Assembly: GCF_023008245.1 (NCBI RefSeq) | Contig: NZ_CP090145.1 | Span: forward strand, 3,658,001 to 3,722,000 | Source: Flavobacterium sediminilitoris | GTDB lineage: Bacteria > Bacteroidota > Bacteroidia > Flavobacteriales > Flavobacteriaceae | Direction: 5' to 3' | Length of the DNA stretch: 64,000 nucleotides | In this document: positions 10,446 through 18,404 of the stretch, in pieces | How the letters are laid out: every line of letters begins with the position of its first letter | How positions within the stretch are numbered: position 1 is the first letter of the stretch | Made by a program: the position numbers and the translations under genes | Notes under the pieces: generated by a model | The model's database searches: none | What the model saw: the letters and a program-made list of their open reading frames with translations, nothing else | Told to the model about the DNA's origin: nothing

Positions 10446-10676
10446 CTGAAAAAAATATTCAAAACATTAGCTTTCCCTTTTATCCTCTTGGTTCGGTTTT
10501 ACCAAGTGGCTATTTCTCCATATACACCTGCAACTTGTAGATTTGAACCAACTTGTTCACATTATACAATTGAAGCTTTACAAAAACATGGAATTTTCAA
10601 AGGTGGTTGGTTATCTATTAAAAGGATTTTAAGTTGCCATCCTTGGGGAAAAAGCGGTTATGATCCTGTTCCTTAA
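10446..10676 (+). CDS. yidD: YidD-family membrane protein insertion efficiency factor, apparent non-ATG start
   Basis: Contains the full YidD signature: [24 protein letters not shown] and [15 protein letters not shown], with the three conserved cysteines. YidD is a small amphipathic protein that helps insertion of inner-membrane proteins. The frame is open from the TAA at 10428. The only usual start, TTG at 10488, would remove the amphipathic N-terminus. The upstream in-frame segment ([17 protein letters not shown]) looks like family N-termini, which puts the likely initiation at CTG 10446 (76 aa). No ATG or GTG is available, so the start is inferred. It begins 28 bases after cysS, probably co-transcribed. 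Confidence 0.82.
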   Translation: MKKIFKTLAFPFILLVRFYQVAISPYTPATCRFEPTCSHYTIEALQKHGIFKGGWLSIKRILSCHPWGKSGYDPVP

Positions 10677-10824
10677 AGCAGGGCATTGAGTTAAACCTTA
10701 TAAGTAATAATTCAAGAACATTAACCTTGAACCAATTTTTACTTTAATCTAAAAGTTTATTTTTTTTTAACATCTATACCAATAATAATAATTATTTTTA
10801 ACCCTTAATACTAAAATCAATAAT

Positions 10825-11748
10825 ATGCAATACTCATTAAATATGGTTTGGAACCCATCAGAAGGAATAGATTTAGGATTTTTTATGGTTCGCTATTATA
10901 GTTTAATGTTTGTTGTTGCCTTTGGATTAGGATGGTATATCATGAAAAACATATACAAAAGAGAAGGTTTATCAATGGAAAAACTAGACAATCTTTTTGT
11001 ATATACTGTAATTGCAACACTTGTAGGTGCGCGTTTAGGTCATGTTTTCTTTTACGATTGGGATTATTTTAAAGATCATAAATTAGAAATTCTTCTTCCT
11101 ATAAAAGAAACTGCAAGCGGATGGGAATTTACTGGTTTTGCGGGTCTAGCTAGTCATGGTGCTGCAATTGCTATTATTTTAGTCATGTATTTCTATAGTA
11201 AAAAAGTAGTACAAAAACCAATTCTTTGGGTTTTAGATAGAGTTGTTATTCCAGTTGCAAGTGGTGCCATATTTGTTCGTTTAGGTAATTTTATGAATTC
11301 CGAAATTGTTGGAACTCAAACTTCTTCATCATTTGGAATTAAATTTATTAAAGATTGGTATTCTCCTAGAGAGGCTTTCGAAAAAACAGGTATTGGAAAT
11401 GCTAAAGATGCTTACAAAGCTATTGAAACAAATCCTCAGTTTTCACAAGTATTAGCCGATGTTGTTCCTAAACATCCTGCACAATTATACGAAGCTTTTG
11501 GTTATGTTTTTGTATTTGCTATCTTATTTTATATGTATTGGAAAACAGATGCTAGAAACAAGCAAGGACTATTATTTGGAACTTTCTTAGTGCTTCTTTG
11601 GACTGTACGATTCTTAGTTGAATATGTAAAAGAAAGTCAGGGTGGATTTGAAAATGCTCTTGGTGTTTTCTCAACTGGGCAATGGTTAAGTATTCCTTTT
11701 GTAATAATAGGTTTATATTTTGTTTTTAAATCTTTAGTAAAAAAATAA
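10825..11748 (+). CDS. lgt: Prolipoprotein diacylglyceryl transferase
   Basis: 307 aa polytopic inner-membrane enzyme that moves diacylglycerol from phosphatidylglycerol to the lipobox cysteine of prolipoproteins, the first step of lipoprotein maturation. The Lgt signature RLGNFMNSEIVG is present, with the arginine at its expected place, and seven or so hydrophobic segments span the protein. The segment of about 40 residues after the signature (IKDWYSPREAFEKTG onward) is longer than in E. coli. The lipoproteins encoded elsewhere in the window (for example the one at 21803-23584 and the DUF2931-like proteins near the end) would be substrates. A perfect terminator follows directly. Confidence 0.95.
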   Translation: MQYSLNMVWNPSEGIDLGFFMVRYYSLMFVVAFGLGWYIMKNIYKREGLSMEKLDNLFVYTVIATLVGARLGHVFFYDWDYFKDHKLEILLPIKETASGWEFTGFAGLASHGAAIAIILVMYFYSKKVVQKPILWVLDRVVIPVASGAIFVRLGNFMNSEIVGTQTSSSFGIKFIKDWYSPREAFEKTGIGNAKDAYKAIETNPQFSQVLADVVPKHPAQLYEAFGYVFVFAILFYMYWKTDARNKQGLLFGTFLVLLWTVRFLVEYVKESQGGFENALGVFSTGQWLSIPFVIIGLYFVFKSLVKK

Positions 11749-11785
11749 AAAAGAGAGGCTACAAAAATTGTAGCCTCTCTTTTTT
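11747..11785. terminator. Bidirectional intrinsic terminator after lgt
   Basis: Perfect 18-nt arms (AGAGAGGCTACAA flanked by A6, and the complement flanked by T6) around a 3-nt AAA loop. It starts at the lgt stop codon and serves the convergent lgt and threonine aldolase genes. Confidence 0.9.
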
Positions 11786-11809
11786 AAATATGTCGTTTCC
11801 TAAAATGTT

Positions 11810-12835
11810 TTAAGATTGCATTCTATTCAAAACATCTAAAACGTAATCATGCATAACACTTCTATAATCCATATGTGTTACCATTCTAAGTTTTCCTTGT
11901 CCCATTGAAGAAATCAAAATGCTTTTTTGTTTTAATTTTTCAATAAACTGCTTTTCATCAACTGTAGCATGTAATGTAAAAATAACAATATTAGTTTCTA
12001 CTGGTTCTACCGATGCAATCCATGATTTAGAAGCTAAAACTTTACCTAATTCTTTTGCTCTTTGATGATCTTGAGCTAATCTTTCTATATTATTTTGCAA
12101 AGCATATAGTCCTGCTGCTGCTAAATATCCTGATTGTCTCATGTTTCCTCCAAATAATTTACGAATACGAATTGCTTTTTTAATATCGATTGCATTCCCC
12201 ACTAAAACAGATCCTACTGGAGCTCCTAGTCCTTTAGATAAACATACCGAAATAGTATCAAATAGACTACCAAAATCTTTTGGTTGTTGTTGCTTTGCAA
12301 CTAATGCATTCCATAAACGGGCTCCATCTAAATGATACTTTAGATTATGTTCAATACAAACTTGTTTAATTTTTTGCAATTCTTGAAATTCATAACAAGC
12401 TCCTCCCCCTTTATTGGTTGTATTTTCTAAGCTTACTAAACGAGTAGTTGGTGCATGATAAAATTCTGGATCATTAATTACGTTTTTAACTTGTTCTGCT
12501 GTTATTTTTCCTCTATCGCCATCTACTAAATGACAAGAAACACCACTATTTGCAGCTACTCCTCCTCCTTCATATAAAAAAATATGTGACCATTTATCAC
12601 AAATTACCTCATCGCCTGGTTGTGTATGTAATTTTATAGCTGTTTGATTTGCCATTGTACCACTTGGAAAAAATAAAGCGGCTTCTTTGCCAAACATTTC
12701 AGCAGTGTAACGTTCTAATTCATTGACTGTTGGATCTTGTTTAAACACATCGTCTCCTACTTCTGCTTTAAACATTACATCAAGCATAGCGGGCGTTGGT
12801 TTTGTTACAGTATCACTAATTAAATTTATTTCCAT
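11810..12835 (-). CDS. ltaE: Low-specificity L-threonine aldolase
   Basis: 341 aa, normal length. A PLP enzyme (fold type I, beta-eliminating lyase group) that splits L-threonine or L-allo-threonine into glycine and acetaldehyde. Landmarks: N-terminal NLISDTVTKPTPAM, GKEAALFFPSGTMANQTA (cofactor phosphate loop), YHLDGARLWNA (pyridine-contacting Asp) and SVCLSKGLGAPVGS with the Schiff-base lysine. It is divergent from prfB, with only 48 bases between start codons. Stereospecificity cannot be called. Confidence 0.92.
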   Translation of the reverse strand: MEINLISDTVTKPTPAMLDVMFKAEVGDDVFKQDPTVNELERYTAEMFGKEAALFFPSGTMANQTAIKLHTQPGDEVICDKWSHIFLYEGGGVAANSGVSCHLVDGDRGKITAEQVKNVINDPEFYHAPTTRLVSLENTTNKGGGACYEFQELQKIKQVCIEHNLKYHLDGARLWNALVAKQQQPKDFGSLFDTISVCLSKGLGAPVGSVLVGNAIDIKKAIRIRKLFGGNMRQSGYLAAAGLYALQNNIERLAQDHQRAKELGKVLASKSWIASVEPVETNIVIFTLHATVDEKQFIEKLKQKSILISSMGQGKLRMVTHMDYRSVMHDYVLDVLNRMQS

Positions 12836-12854
12836 AAAATCAAAAGGAATGTTC

Positions 12855-12862
12855 TATTTTTG
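12855..12862 (+). promoter_or_regulatory. TAnnTTTG promoter element of prfB
   Basis: TATTTTTG fits the Bacteroidota -7 consensus and lies 22 bases before the prfB ATG, in the short gap between divergent ltaE and prfB. Confidence 0.55.
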
Positions 12863-12883
12863 TGTTGTAAAACTACAATATTT

Positions 12884-13982
12884 ATGCTTAATACAGAACA
12901 AGTAAAAGATATTATTGATCGCCTTGGTGCGTTAAGGAGGTATCTTTGACATCGATAGAAAAACTATCGAAATAACAAACGAAGAAGAAAAAACGTTTGC
13001 TCCTGGTTTTTGGGACAATGCTAGAGAAGCTCAAATTATTGTTCGCGATATCCGTTCTAAAAAGAAATGGGTAGAAGATTACAATAAAGGACTTGAAATG
13101 GCAGAAGAGCTTCAAATTATGTTAGATTTCCTAAAAGATGGAGATGTTTCAGAAGAAGAAGTAGATGAATTGTATACTAAAACCATTGCTCATATTGAAG
13201 ATATAGAGTTTAGAAACATGCTTTCTGACGAAGGTGACAGTATGAGTGCAGTATTACAGATTACTGCTGGTGCTGGTGGAACAGAAAGTTGTGACTGGGC
13301 TTCCATGTTAATGCGAATGTATTTAATGTGGGGTGAAAAACAAGGCTACAAAATTAAAGAATTGAATTTTCAAGAAGGAGATGTTGCCGGAATTAAAACC
13401 GTAACGCTTGAATTTGAAGGTGATTTTGCTTTTGGTTATTTAAAAGGTGAAAATGGTGTACATCGATTAGTACGTATTTCTCCTTTTGATAGCAATGCTA
13501 AGCGTCATACTTCTTTTGCTTCGGTTTATGTATATCCTTTAGTGGATGATACGATTGAAATTGAGATTAATCCTGCTGATATTGAGATTACTACTGCTCG
13601 TTCTAGCGGTGCTGGTGGTCAAAATGTAAATAAAGTGGAGACCAAAGTACAATTGGTTCATAAACCTACAGGTATTCAAATTCAATGTTCGGAAACCCGT
13701 TCGCAACATGATAATAGAAATCGTGCAATGCAAATGCTGAAATCCCAGTTGTATGAAATTGAATTAAAAAAGCAATTAGCGCAAAGAGCCGATATTGAAG
13801 CGAGTAAAATGAAAATTGAATGGGGTTCTCAAATTCGTAATTATGTGATGCAGCCTTATAAACTAGTCAAAGATGTTCGCACAGGTGCAGAAACTAGCGA
13901 TGTGGATGCAGTTATGAATGGAGATATCGATAAATTCTTAAAAGCTTATCTAATGATGATGGGACAAAAAGAGGAAGAATAA
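12884..13982 (+). CDS. prfB: Peptide chain release factor 2, programmed +1 frameshift
   Basis: RF2 ends translation at UGA and UAA. The first frame runs from ATG 12884 ([10 protein letters not shown]) to a TGA at 12947-12949, codon 22. The site reads TTAAGGAGGTATCTTTGAC: an internal Shine-Dalgarno-like AGGAGG three bases before CTT TGA C, the classic RF2 shift site. After a +1 slip on CTT, reading continues with GAC at 12948 and gives a 365-aa product of normal RF2 length. [15 protein letters not shown] carries the SPF stop-recognition tripeptide and [13 protein letters not shown] the GGQ catalytic motif. Low RF2 favours the frameshift, so the gene is autoregulated. A gene call starting at 13098 would lose the first 71 residues. 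Confidence 0.97.
12934..12950 (+). promoter_or_regulatory. RF2 programmed frameshift signal
   Basis: AAGGAGGTATCTTTGAC: an SD-like hexamer AGGAGG, a 3-base spacer, the slippery CTT, the in-frame TGA stop and C as the following base, which is the weakest UGA context. All elements of the known RF2 recoding signal are present. Confidence 0.95.
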
Positions 13983-14011
13983 GATTTATTCTCAATTTAA
14001 ATTAATTATCA

Positions 14012-14058
14012 TAAAAAAATCCAAATTCTATCCTTTTTAGAATTTGGATTTTTTTATA
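14012..14058 (+). terminator. Intrinsic terminator after prfB
   Basis: Perfect 19-nt arms (ATAAAAAAATCCAAATTCT and its complement) with a 9-nt loop and a T7 run. The stem core TCCAAATTC is shared with the terminator at 14397-14445. Confidence 0.88.
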
Positions 14059-14075
14059 TAATTCAAATAACATAT

Positions 14076-14106
14076 TGATTTTAAATAAAATAATCTCTAT
14101 TTTTAG
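14076..14106 (+). promoter_or_regulatory. Probable promoter of the small Cys-rich peptide gene
   Basis: TTG (14076-14078), 20 bases, then TATTTTTA (14099-14106), one mismatch from TAnnTTTG. It lies about 100 bases upstream of the peptide start, after the prfB terminator. The imperfect -7 element keeps confidence moderate. Confidence 0.4.
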
Positions 14107-14207
14107 ATAATTCAAAATGTACTTACAAATTACAACATAAACAAACAGACATGAAAAGTGAATGTCTATAAAAATTCACTATAACATTAATTTTAATATT
14201 TTAAATC

Positions 14208-14387
14208 ATGAAAAATCAAATTTTAAAGTTTGGAAAAGTTTTAACAAAATCGGAACAAAAGGCTATTAAAGGAGCTTCTTCTTATGGAGAATGTGAATCT
14301 AAATATTCTTTTGATTGTGGAGTTCCTAATCATGTTTGTTGCAATTACATGTGTGTATTACCTTCACATCCTGCTTGTCAATTTTAA
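14208..14387 (+). CDS. Small cysteine-rich peptide with a bacteriocin-type leader
   Basis: 59 aa, read directly from the sequence: MKNQILKFGKVLTKSEQKAI, then KGASS and a core with six cysteines ending in ACQF. The N-terminal part (KFGKVLTKSEQKAIKGA) resembles the leaders of Bacteroidota ribosomal peptide precursors, LSK.EQK.I.GG, with GA in place of GG at the expected cleavage site. The core would then be about 33 residues with six Cys (GEC, FDC, HVCC, YMC, PAC). It is monocistronic, with its own likely promoter and a strong terminator. No maturation enzyme or C39 peptidase/ABC exporter is beside it. The DsbA-family gene next door is convergent, so a link to disulphide formation is only speculation. 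It could be a bacteriocin, a signalling peptide or an orphan precursor. Confidence 0.7.
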   Translation: MKNQILKFGKVLTKSEQKAIKGASSYGECESKYSFDCGVPNHVCCNYMCVLPSHPACQF

Positions 14388-14396
14388 ACAAGGTTA

Positions 14397-14445
14397 AATA
14401 AAAAATCCAAATTCCTTTTAAATAATGGAATTTGGATTTTTTATT
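14397..14445. terminator. Intrinsic terminator after the Cys-rich peptide gene
   Basis: Perfect 19-nt arms (AATAAAAAATCCAAATTCC and complement), 11-nt loop, A and T runs on both sides. It serves the peptide gene (+) and the convergent DsbA-family gene (-). Its stem is almost identical to that of the prfB terminator 385 bases upstream. Confidence 0.88.
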
Positions 14446-14471
14446 GAATTAACAATTATGGTAGTAAAAAC

Positions 14472-15188
14472 TTAATTACAACCTTCAATTCCGCAACTAT
14501 CTCCTTCTGTTGTATTAACTAAAGTTACTTTAGAAGTAAAATTTCCTTCTTTCCAAGTTGTTTCTAATGTTTGTAAAAATGCTTCTTCTGGTTGCGCTCC
14601 TGAAATGGCATATTTATTATCAAATACAAAAAACGGAACACCTTGTACTCCTATTTGTTGTGCCATAGCTATATCGTTTTTAACCTCATCAGAATAAGCA
14701 TCGGAATGTAAAACTTCTTCAACAGTTTCTTTTTCTAAGCCTACTTGTTGTCCTAATGTACTTAAGGTTTCTAAATCATCAACATTTTTACCATCTGTCA
14801 AATAAGCTTTTAGCAATTGTTCTTTTAGTTCGTTTCCTAATTTATGTGCTTTTGCTAAATGTAATAAGCGATGTGCATTATGTGAATTGGCTAAAATAGC
14901 TTTTTCAAAATGAAAATCCAATCCAGAATTTTTAGCATTTTGGGTCATATTATCGACCATTTCTTGTGCCCAAGCCTTGTTTTTACCATATTTTACTGCT
15001 AAATGATCTACAATGTTATCATCAGGCGAAGCTTTAAAGCTTGCATCTAATTGGAAACTTTTCCATTCTATTTCTACATTGTCTTTGTGTTTAAAATTGG
15101 CTAATGCTCCTTCTATTCTTCTTTTTCCTATATAACAAAACGGACACATTACGTCGGACCAAATTTGTACTTTTAATGTATTTTCCAT
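14472..15188 (-). CDS. DsbA-family (FrnE-like) thiol oxidoreductase
   Basis: 238 aa from the ATG at 15188; a TTG at 15212 would add eight residues with no support. The thioredoxin-fold active site is CPFC (Cys15, Cys18) in SDVMCPFCYIGKRR, and the cis-Pro loop is GVQGVPFFVFDNKYAISGAQ, typical of the cytosolic FrnE/2-hydroxychromene-2-carboxylate isomerase-like branch of DsbA. There is no signal peptide, so it probably acts in the cytosol. The tail ends GDSCGIEGCN with two extra cysteines, a feature of many flavobacterial members. Substrate unknown. Confidence 0.9.
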   Translation of the reverse strand: MENTLKVQIWSDVMCPFCYIGKRRIEGALANFKHKDNVEIEWKSFQLDASFKASPDDNIVDHLAVKYGKNKAWAQEMVDNMTQNAKNSGLDFHFEKAILANSHNAHRLLHLAKAHKLGNELKEQLLKAYLTDGKNVDDLETLSTLGQQVGLEKETVEEVLHSDAYSDEVKNDIAMAQQIGVQGVPFFVFDNKYAISGAQPEEAFLQTLETTWKEGNFTSKVTLVNTTEGDSCGIEGCN

Positions 15189-15287
15189 TATCTTTTTTAT
15201 TTGTATATACAAATTTACTTCTATCTGAATGGATAGAAAAGGATTTAAGAGTATATTAACGTATCAACTAAGATAGAGAAAGGAAAA

Positions 15288-15629
15288 TTAAAGGGGATGC
15301 ATGTAGTATATAAAAGGATAAAAAAAGGTTACAAAACTATAGGTAACTGTTCCAATAATGATAAAAAAATGTCTGTATTGAAAGAAATTAAACTTTGATT
15401 TTAAATAATATACGTTAATTATTTCAAGTAATATTCCTAGAGAATAAAGAACATTTGCCATGAAGCCCCAAAAGAAAATTCCAATACAATCTACTAAACC
15501 AAAACAGGATGGAAAAATAATCAATAGAGAAAAAATGCCTAAAGCGCCTAAAATTATATTAAAACGAAGTCTATGCTTTTCCCACCAATTAATTGTTTGA
15601 TTTATTGAACTAAAGTCTATTTCTTTCAT
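15288..15629 (-). CDS. Small integral membrane protein, unknown
   Basis: 113 aa with three or four hydrophobic segments (about 25-40, 48-68, 85-105) after a short polar N-terminus (MKEIDFSSINQTINWWEKHR). No family recognised. It starts 51 bases downstream of the end of the next gene (15681-17171) on the same strand and could share its transcript. Confidence 0.6.
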   Translation of the reverse strand: MKEIDFSSINQTINWWEKHRLRFNIILGALGIFSLLIIFPSCFGLVDCIGIFFWGFMANVLYSLGILLEIINVYYLKSKFNFFQYRHFFIIIGTVTYSFVTFFYPFIYYMHPL

Positions 15630-15680
15630 ATTTTTAAATTTATCTACTAGATATAAATGAAGCTTCCTTAACAGTATTTT

Positions 15681-17171
15681 TTATTCTTCAACTATCTTGG
15701 TTACGAGGTATTCTGGTAATTTATTTACTGCTTCTATTAATTTCTTTTTATTGACTGTTTGTTTTTCTTCGTTTTCTAAATTGTGGTTATAGTTTAAAAA
15801 CAAATAATACATTAAAATCCTATTGTAATCATCAAGTTGATTATCAACTATCATTTCTAACATTTTTGTTTCTATTTCATTTGCTTTTTCTGTTTCAGAT
15901 AAAGCTCTGCCTATTCTACCTATACTTCCATAATAATGATTTTTACTTGGGTTTTCAACTCGTAAACTTATTCCTAATAGCAAGTCTAAAACATTAATAT
16001 CTAAGACTTCTAGCTCTTTTATATAGGTTTTCCTTCTTCCCCATGCATAACTTCCATCACTTACTCTGTCAAATCTATCGTTCATGATGTCTAAATGGGA
16101 TCGAAGGAATATTTCCCAATTTATGGTTTCAGCCGCTAATTTAGCAATATTTACAGCGTGTATTCTTGGACTATTATCTTGACTACAACCTCCAATTACA
16201 ATTCTATTCCTTTTTAATTCGAGTGCTGTTTTTGGTGAATAATAAAGTGCTACATATTCTTCTAATTCATCATTAGAGCCTCCTTTTTTTAGCACTTCTT
16301 GCACTGCTTTTCCAAGAAGAACATCAAATTTTTCATCAATTACTCTTAAACTATCTACTCTCTTAAGACGTAAAGAATCCCATAATTTGTACTTCTCCGA
16401 AAAAATTTGATAACTTTCTTCATTGAATTCAGTATTGTATTCTGGTCTGTTTGTTGCTTTATTAATGTAATCAATAAAATTTTTAGATTTCAAAGGCTCT
16501 TTGTTTGAGAATCTAACACCTCCTTTTTCTGCTTTTTCATAAAAAACATGTGCAGTAGTATCGACCATACAATCTGAATATTGAATCATTCTGGCATAAC
16601 GCTCTGGTATGGGTTGTTGTGTAAAATCTTCCGTAAAATAAAATGCATCAATAGATTCTTTAGAATATTCGCTTTTTTCATGATATCTAAAAACCCATTT
16701 CCCTTTTAATGATTCATCATATATTTCTAAATTTTCATAAAAATTAAATTCATAACCATGATTATCATTGAACTCTAAACTACTTAATTCTACAACTTCT
16801 TTTTTCTTATAGTTTTTATATTTAAACTTTATAATAACTAAGTCTTTATCTACTTCAGTTTGAATATATTTTTTTATAAAATCATCAAATGAAATATTTG
16901 CTTCTATATCTTTTTTTGCTTCTTTTACTAGCGTATCTTCTAATGATACATAATGAGCCTTTGCTTGTGGTTTTGATAAATAGATTTTATCGAATTCGCA
17001 AACTTTAAATTTTAAGTTTAACGAATCTACAATAAACTTTAATTGTTTTACAGTGTTATCTGAATAGATGAGTCCATTATTCGATTTGCTAAATTCTGTG
17101 TTTTGGGAAAAACTGTTTATCCCAAACAATAAAAGCAGGATTGTTGCTACAAGTGATTTCATCTTCTTCAT
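15681..17171 (-). CDS. Exported protein of unknown function
   Basis: 496 aa with an N-terminal signal peptide (KSLVATILLLLFGINSFSQ) starting at ATG 17171 or 17162. The mature protein is rich in charged residues and has no motif I recognise. The second half (from about residue 300) is probably helical. It lies 48 bases downstream of the 2OG dioxygenase gene on the same strand, but the short gap alone is weak evidence of an operon. Confidence 0.65.
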   Translation of the reverse strand: MKKMKSLVATILLLLFGINSFSQNTEFSKSNNGLIYSDNTVKQLKFIVDSLNLKFKVCEFDKIYLSKPQAKAHYVSLEDTLVKEAKKDIEANISFDDFIKKYIQTEVDKDLVIIKFKYKNYKKKEVVELSSLEFNDNHGYEFNFYENLEIYDESLKGKWVFRYHEKSEYSKESIDAFYFTEDFTQQPIPERYARMIQYSDCMVDTTAHVFYEKAEKGGVRFSNKEPLKSKNFIDYINKATNRPEYNTEFNEESYQIFSEKYKLWDSLRLKRVDSLRVIDEKFDVLLGKAVQEVLKKGGSNDELEEYVALYYSPKTALELKRNRIVIGGCSQDNSPRIHAVNIAKLAAETINWEIFLRSHLDIMNDRFDRVSDGSYAWGRRKTYIKELEVLDINVLDLLLGISLRVENPSKNHYYGSIGRIGRALSETEKANEIETKMLEMIVDNQLDDYNRILMYYLFLNYNHNLENEEKQTVNKKKLIEAVNKLPEYLVTKIVEE

Positions 17172-17218
17172 TTTAGTAAGGTTTTTGAATAGATTTTTTA
17201 AGCATTTAAAATATATGT

Positions 17219-17806
17219 TTACCTATAAGGTGGTCCAGAAACCCAACCCACAATAGATTGTCGTGTGCCTTTTGTAATGGGTGTAACGCGATGCATGATG
17301 AAGGAAGGAAAAATGACTATGGTTCCTTTTTTTCGGGGTGCATTTTTTATTTTATTGTTTATCATAAACTGTAAATCGCCTCCTTCATAGCTGTCTTCAT
17401 CGGATAACTGAATGGTCATGCTTAATTTTCGTGCGGAAATTTCTCCTGCACCAAAATCTAAATGCCAATCAAAAAAATCGCCTTCAGAATATCTTGTTAG
17501 TTGTAGTTCCTGATGGAAGCCTAACAAATCAAACCAGTATCTTTCGTTATTGCAGTTAATTGCTAAACTTGCTAATCGGTTATAAATCCAATCGTTTTCG
17601 GGTGTATTTTCTATAAACATAACGGAACTCTTTCGCAATTCGTCATTATAGGTATCGTCTCCAGAAAGTGTTGCTTTTATGGTTTTGTCTTCTTCCCAAA
17701 AATTGAGTATTTTATTTATTTCATGTGGAAGGAATAATCCCGTGTAATAAATGAATTCTGCAAAGTTATGTTTTAGAGGAAGACCAAATGAATAATTTAT
17801 TGCCAT
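17219..17806 (-). CDS. 2-oxoglutarate/Fe(II)-dependent dioxygenase (prolyl 4-hydroxylase type)
   Basis: 195 aa. A double-stranded beta-helix oxygenase that couples 2-oxoglutarate decarboxylation to substrate hydroxylation. The iron ligands are His115 and Asp117 in DWHLDFG and His172 in PSFIMHRVTPI; Arg182 in KGTRQSIVGWVSGP binds the 2-oxoglutarate carboxylate. The YEGGDLQF segment and the closing GWVSGP resemble the PiuC/P4Hc group. The substrate is unknown. It has no signal peptide, so it is cytosolic. Confidence 0.88.
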   Translation of the reverse strand: MAINYSFGLPLKHNFAEFIYYTGLFLPHEINKILNFWEEDKTIKATLSGDDTYNDELRKSSVMFIENTPENDWIYNRLASLAINCNNERYWFDLLGFHQELQLTRYSEGDFFDWHLDFGAGEISARKLSMTIQLSDEDSYEGGDLQFMINNKIKNAPRKKGTIVIFPSFIMHRVTPITKGTRQSIVGWVSGPPYR

Positions 17807-18404
17807 GTTATTTTACTTTTTAGTACCGTTATATTCTTGTGGCTCTTGCGTAAATTTAAAACAAAAGAGAACAAGTACAAAACTCCTCATGGAATTTTCA
17901 AAGACTCTAGTGAGGCAAACAAACGAAATGAAACTCTAAAACACAAATAAAACTTCACAATTGCAACGAAACGGTTGTTGGCAGATAATTTTATTTTTAG
18001 AAAAAGTTGTGACAATTTTTTTTTCATTTTTTTGTTTTGTCACAAAACTGTGACAATTTTTTTTCTTCGAATACGAATTGTCACAAATTTGTGACAAAAT
18101 AATTTTAAGTTAATTATTTTGTCACAGTTTTTGATTGTATATAATTTAGTAGCATTTAATTTATATAGTGGATTGTGAAGAAGCGTAAAATATTTAAAGT
18201 ACTGATTTTATTTTCTCAAGAAGAAATGGTAATGTTATAGGGTATTACCAGAAGTCAATGAGCAATGTTTAAAATTGGTTAATTTAAAGAACAACAAGTA
18301 ATGTATTCAACACGAAAAAAACTAAATCGTAATTTCTATGCTGGATTTACTTTGTTTGTGGTTTAAAGGCGGGGATTTTGAGGGGCTGAGTTACTATATA
18401 CAGA
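17807..18404. other. 598-bp intergenic region with a cluster of TTGTGACAA palindromic motifs
   Basis: No plausible gene. The middle carries six nonamers of the TTGTGACAA/TTGTCACAA type between 18007 and 18127 (separate entry). The rest is AT-rich with no promoter consensus that I can place with confidence. Confidence 0.6.
18007..18127. repeat. Cluster of six TTGTGACAA / TTGTCACAA motifs
   Basis: Nonamers at 18007 (+), 18037 (reverse), 18048 (+, CTGTGACAA), 18078 (reverse), 18089 (+) and 18119 (reverse, ending CAG). They form two inverted pairs, 18037-18056 and 18078-18097, each with start-to-start spacing of 11 and the two pairs 41 bases apart, plus outer half sites at the same spacing (30). 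The regular arrangement suggests a multi-site operator for a dimeric DNA-binding protein. TGTGA/TCACA halves are Crp/Fnr-like, but the half-site spacing is not canonical. Confidence 0.6.

Noticed and set aside
12884..13097. Frameshifted (pseudo)gene at the start of prfB
   Set aside because: The shift site AGGAGGTATCTTTGAC is the conserved programmed RF2 frameshift; the rest of the gene is intact.
18007..18127. Replication origin with DnaA boxes
   Set aside because: The motif TTGTGACAA does not match TTATCCACA-type DnaA boxes and no dnaA, dnaN or gidA genes are near.
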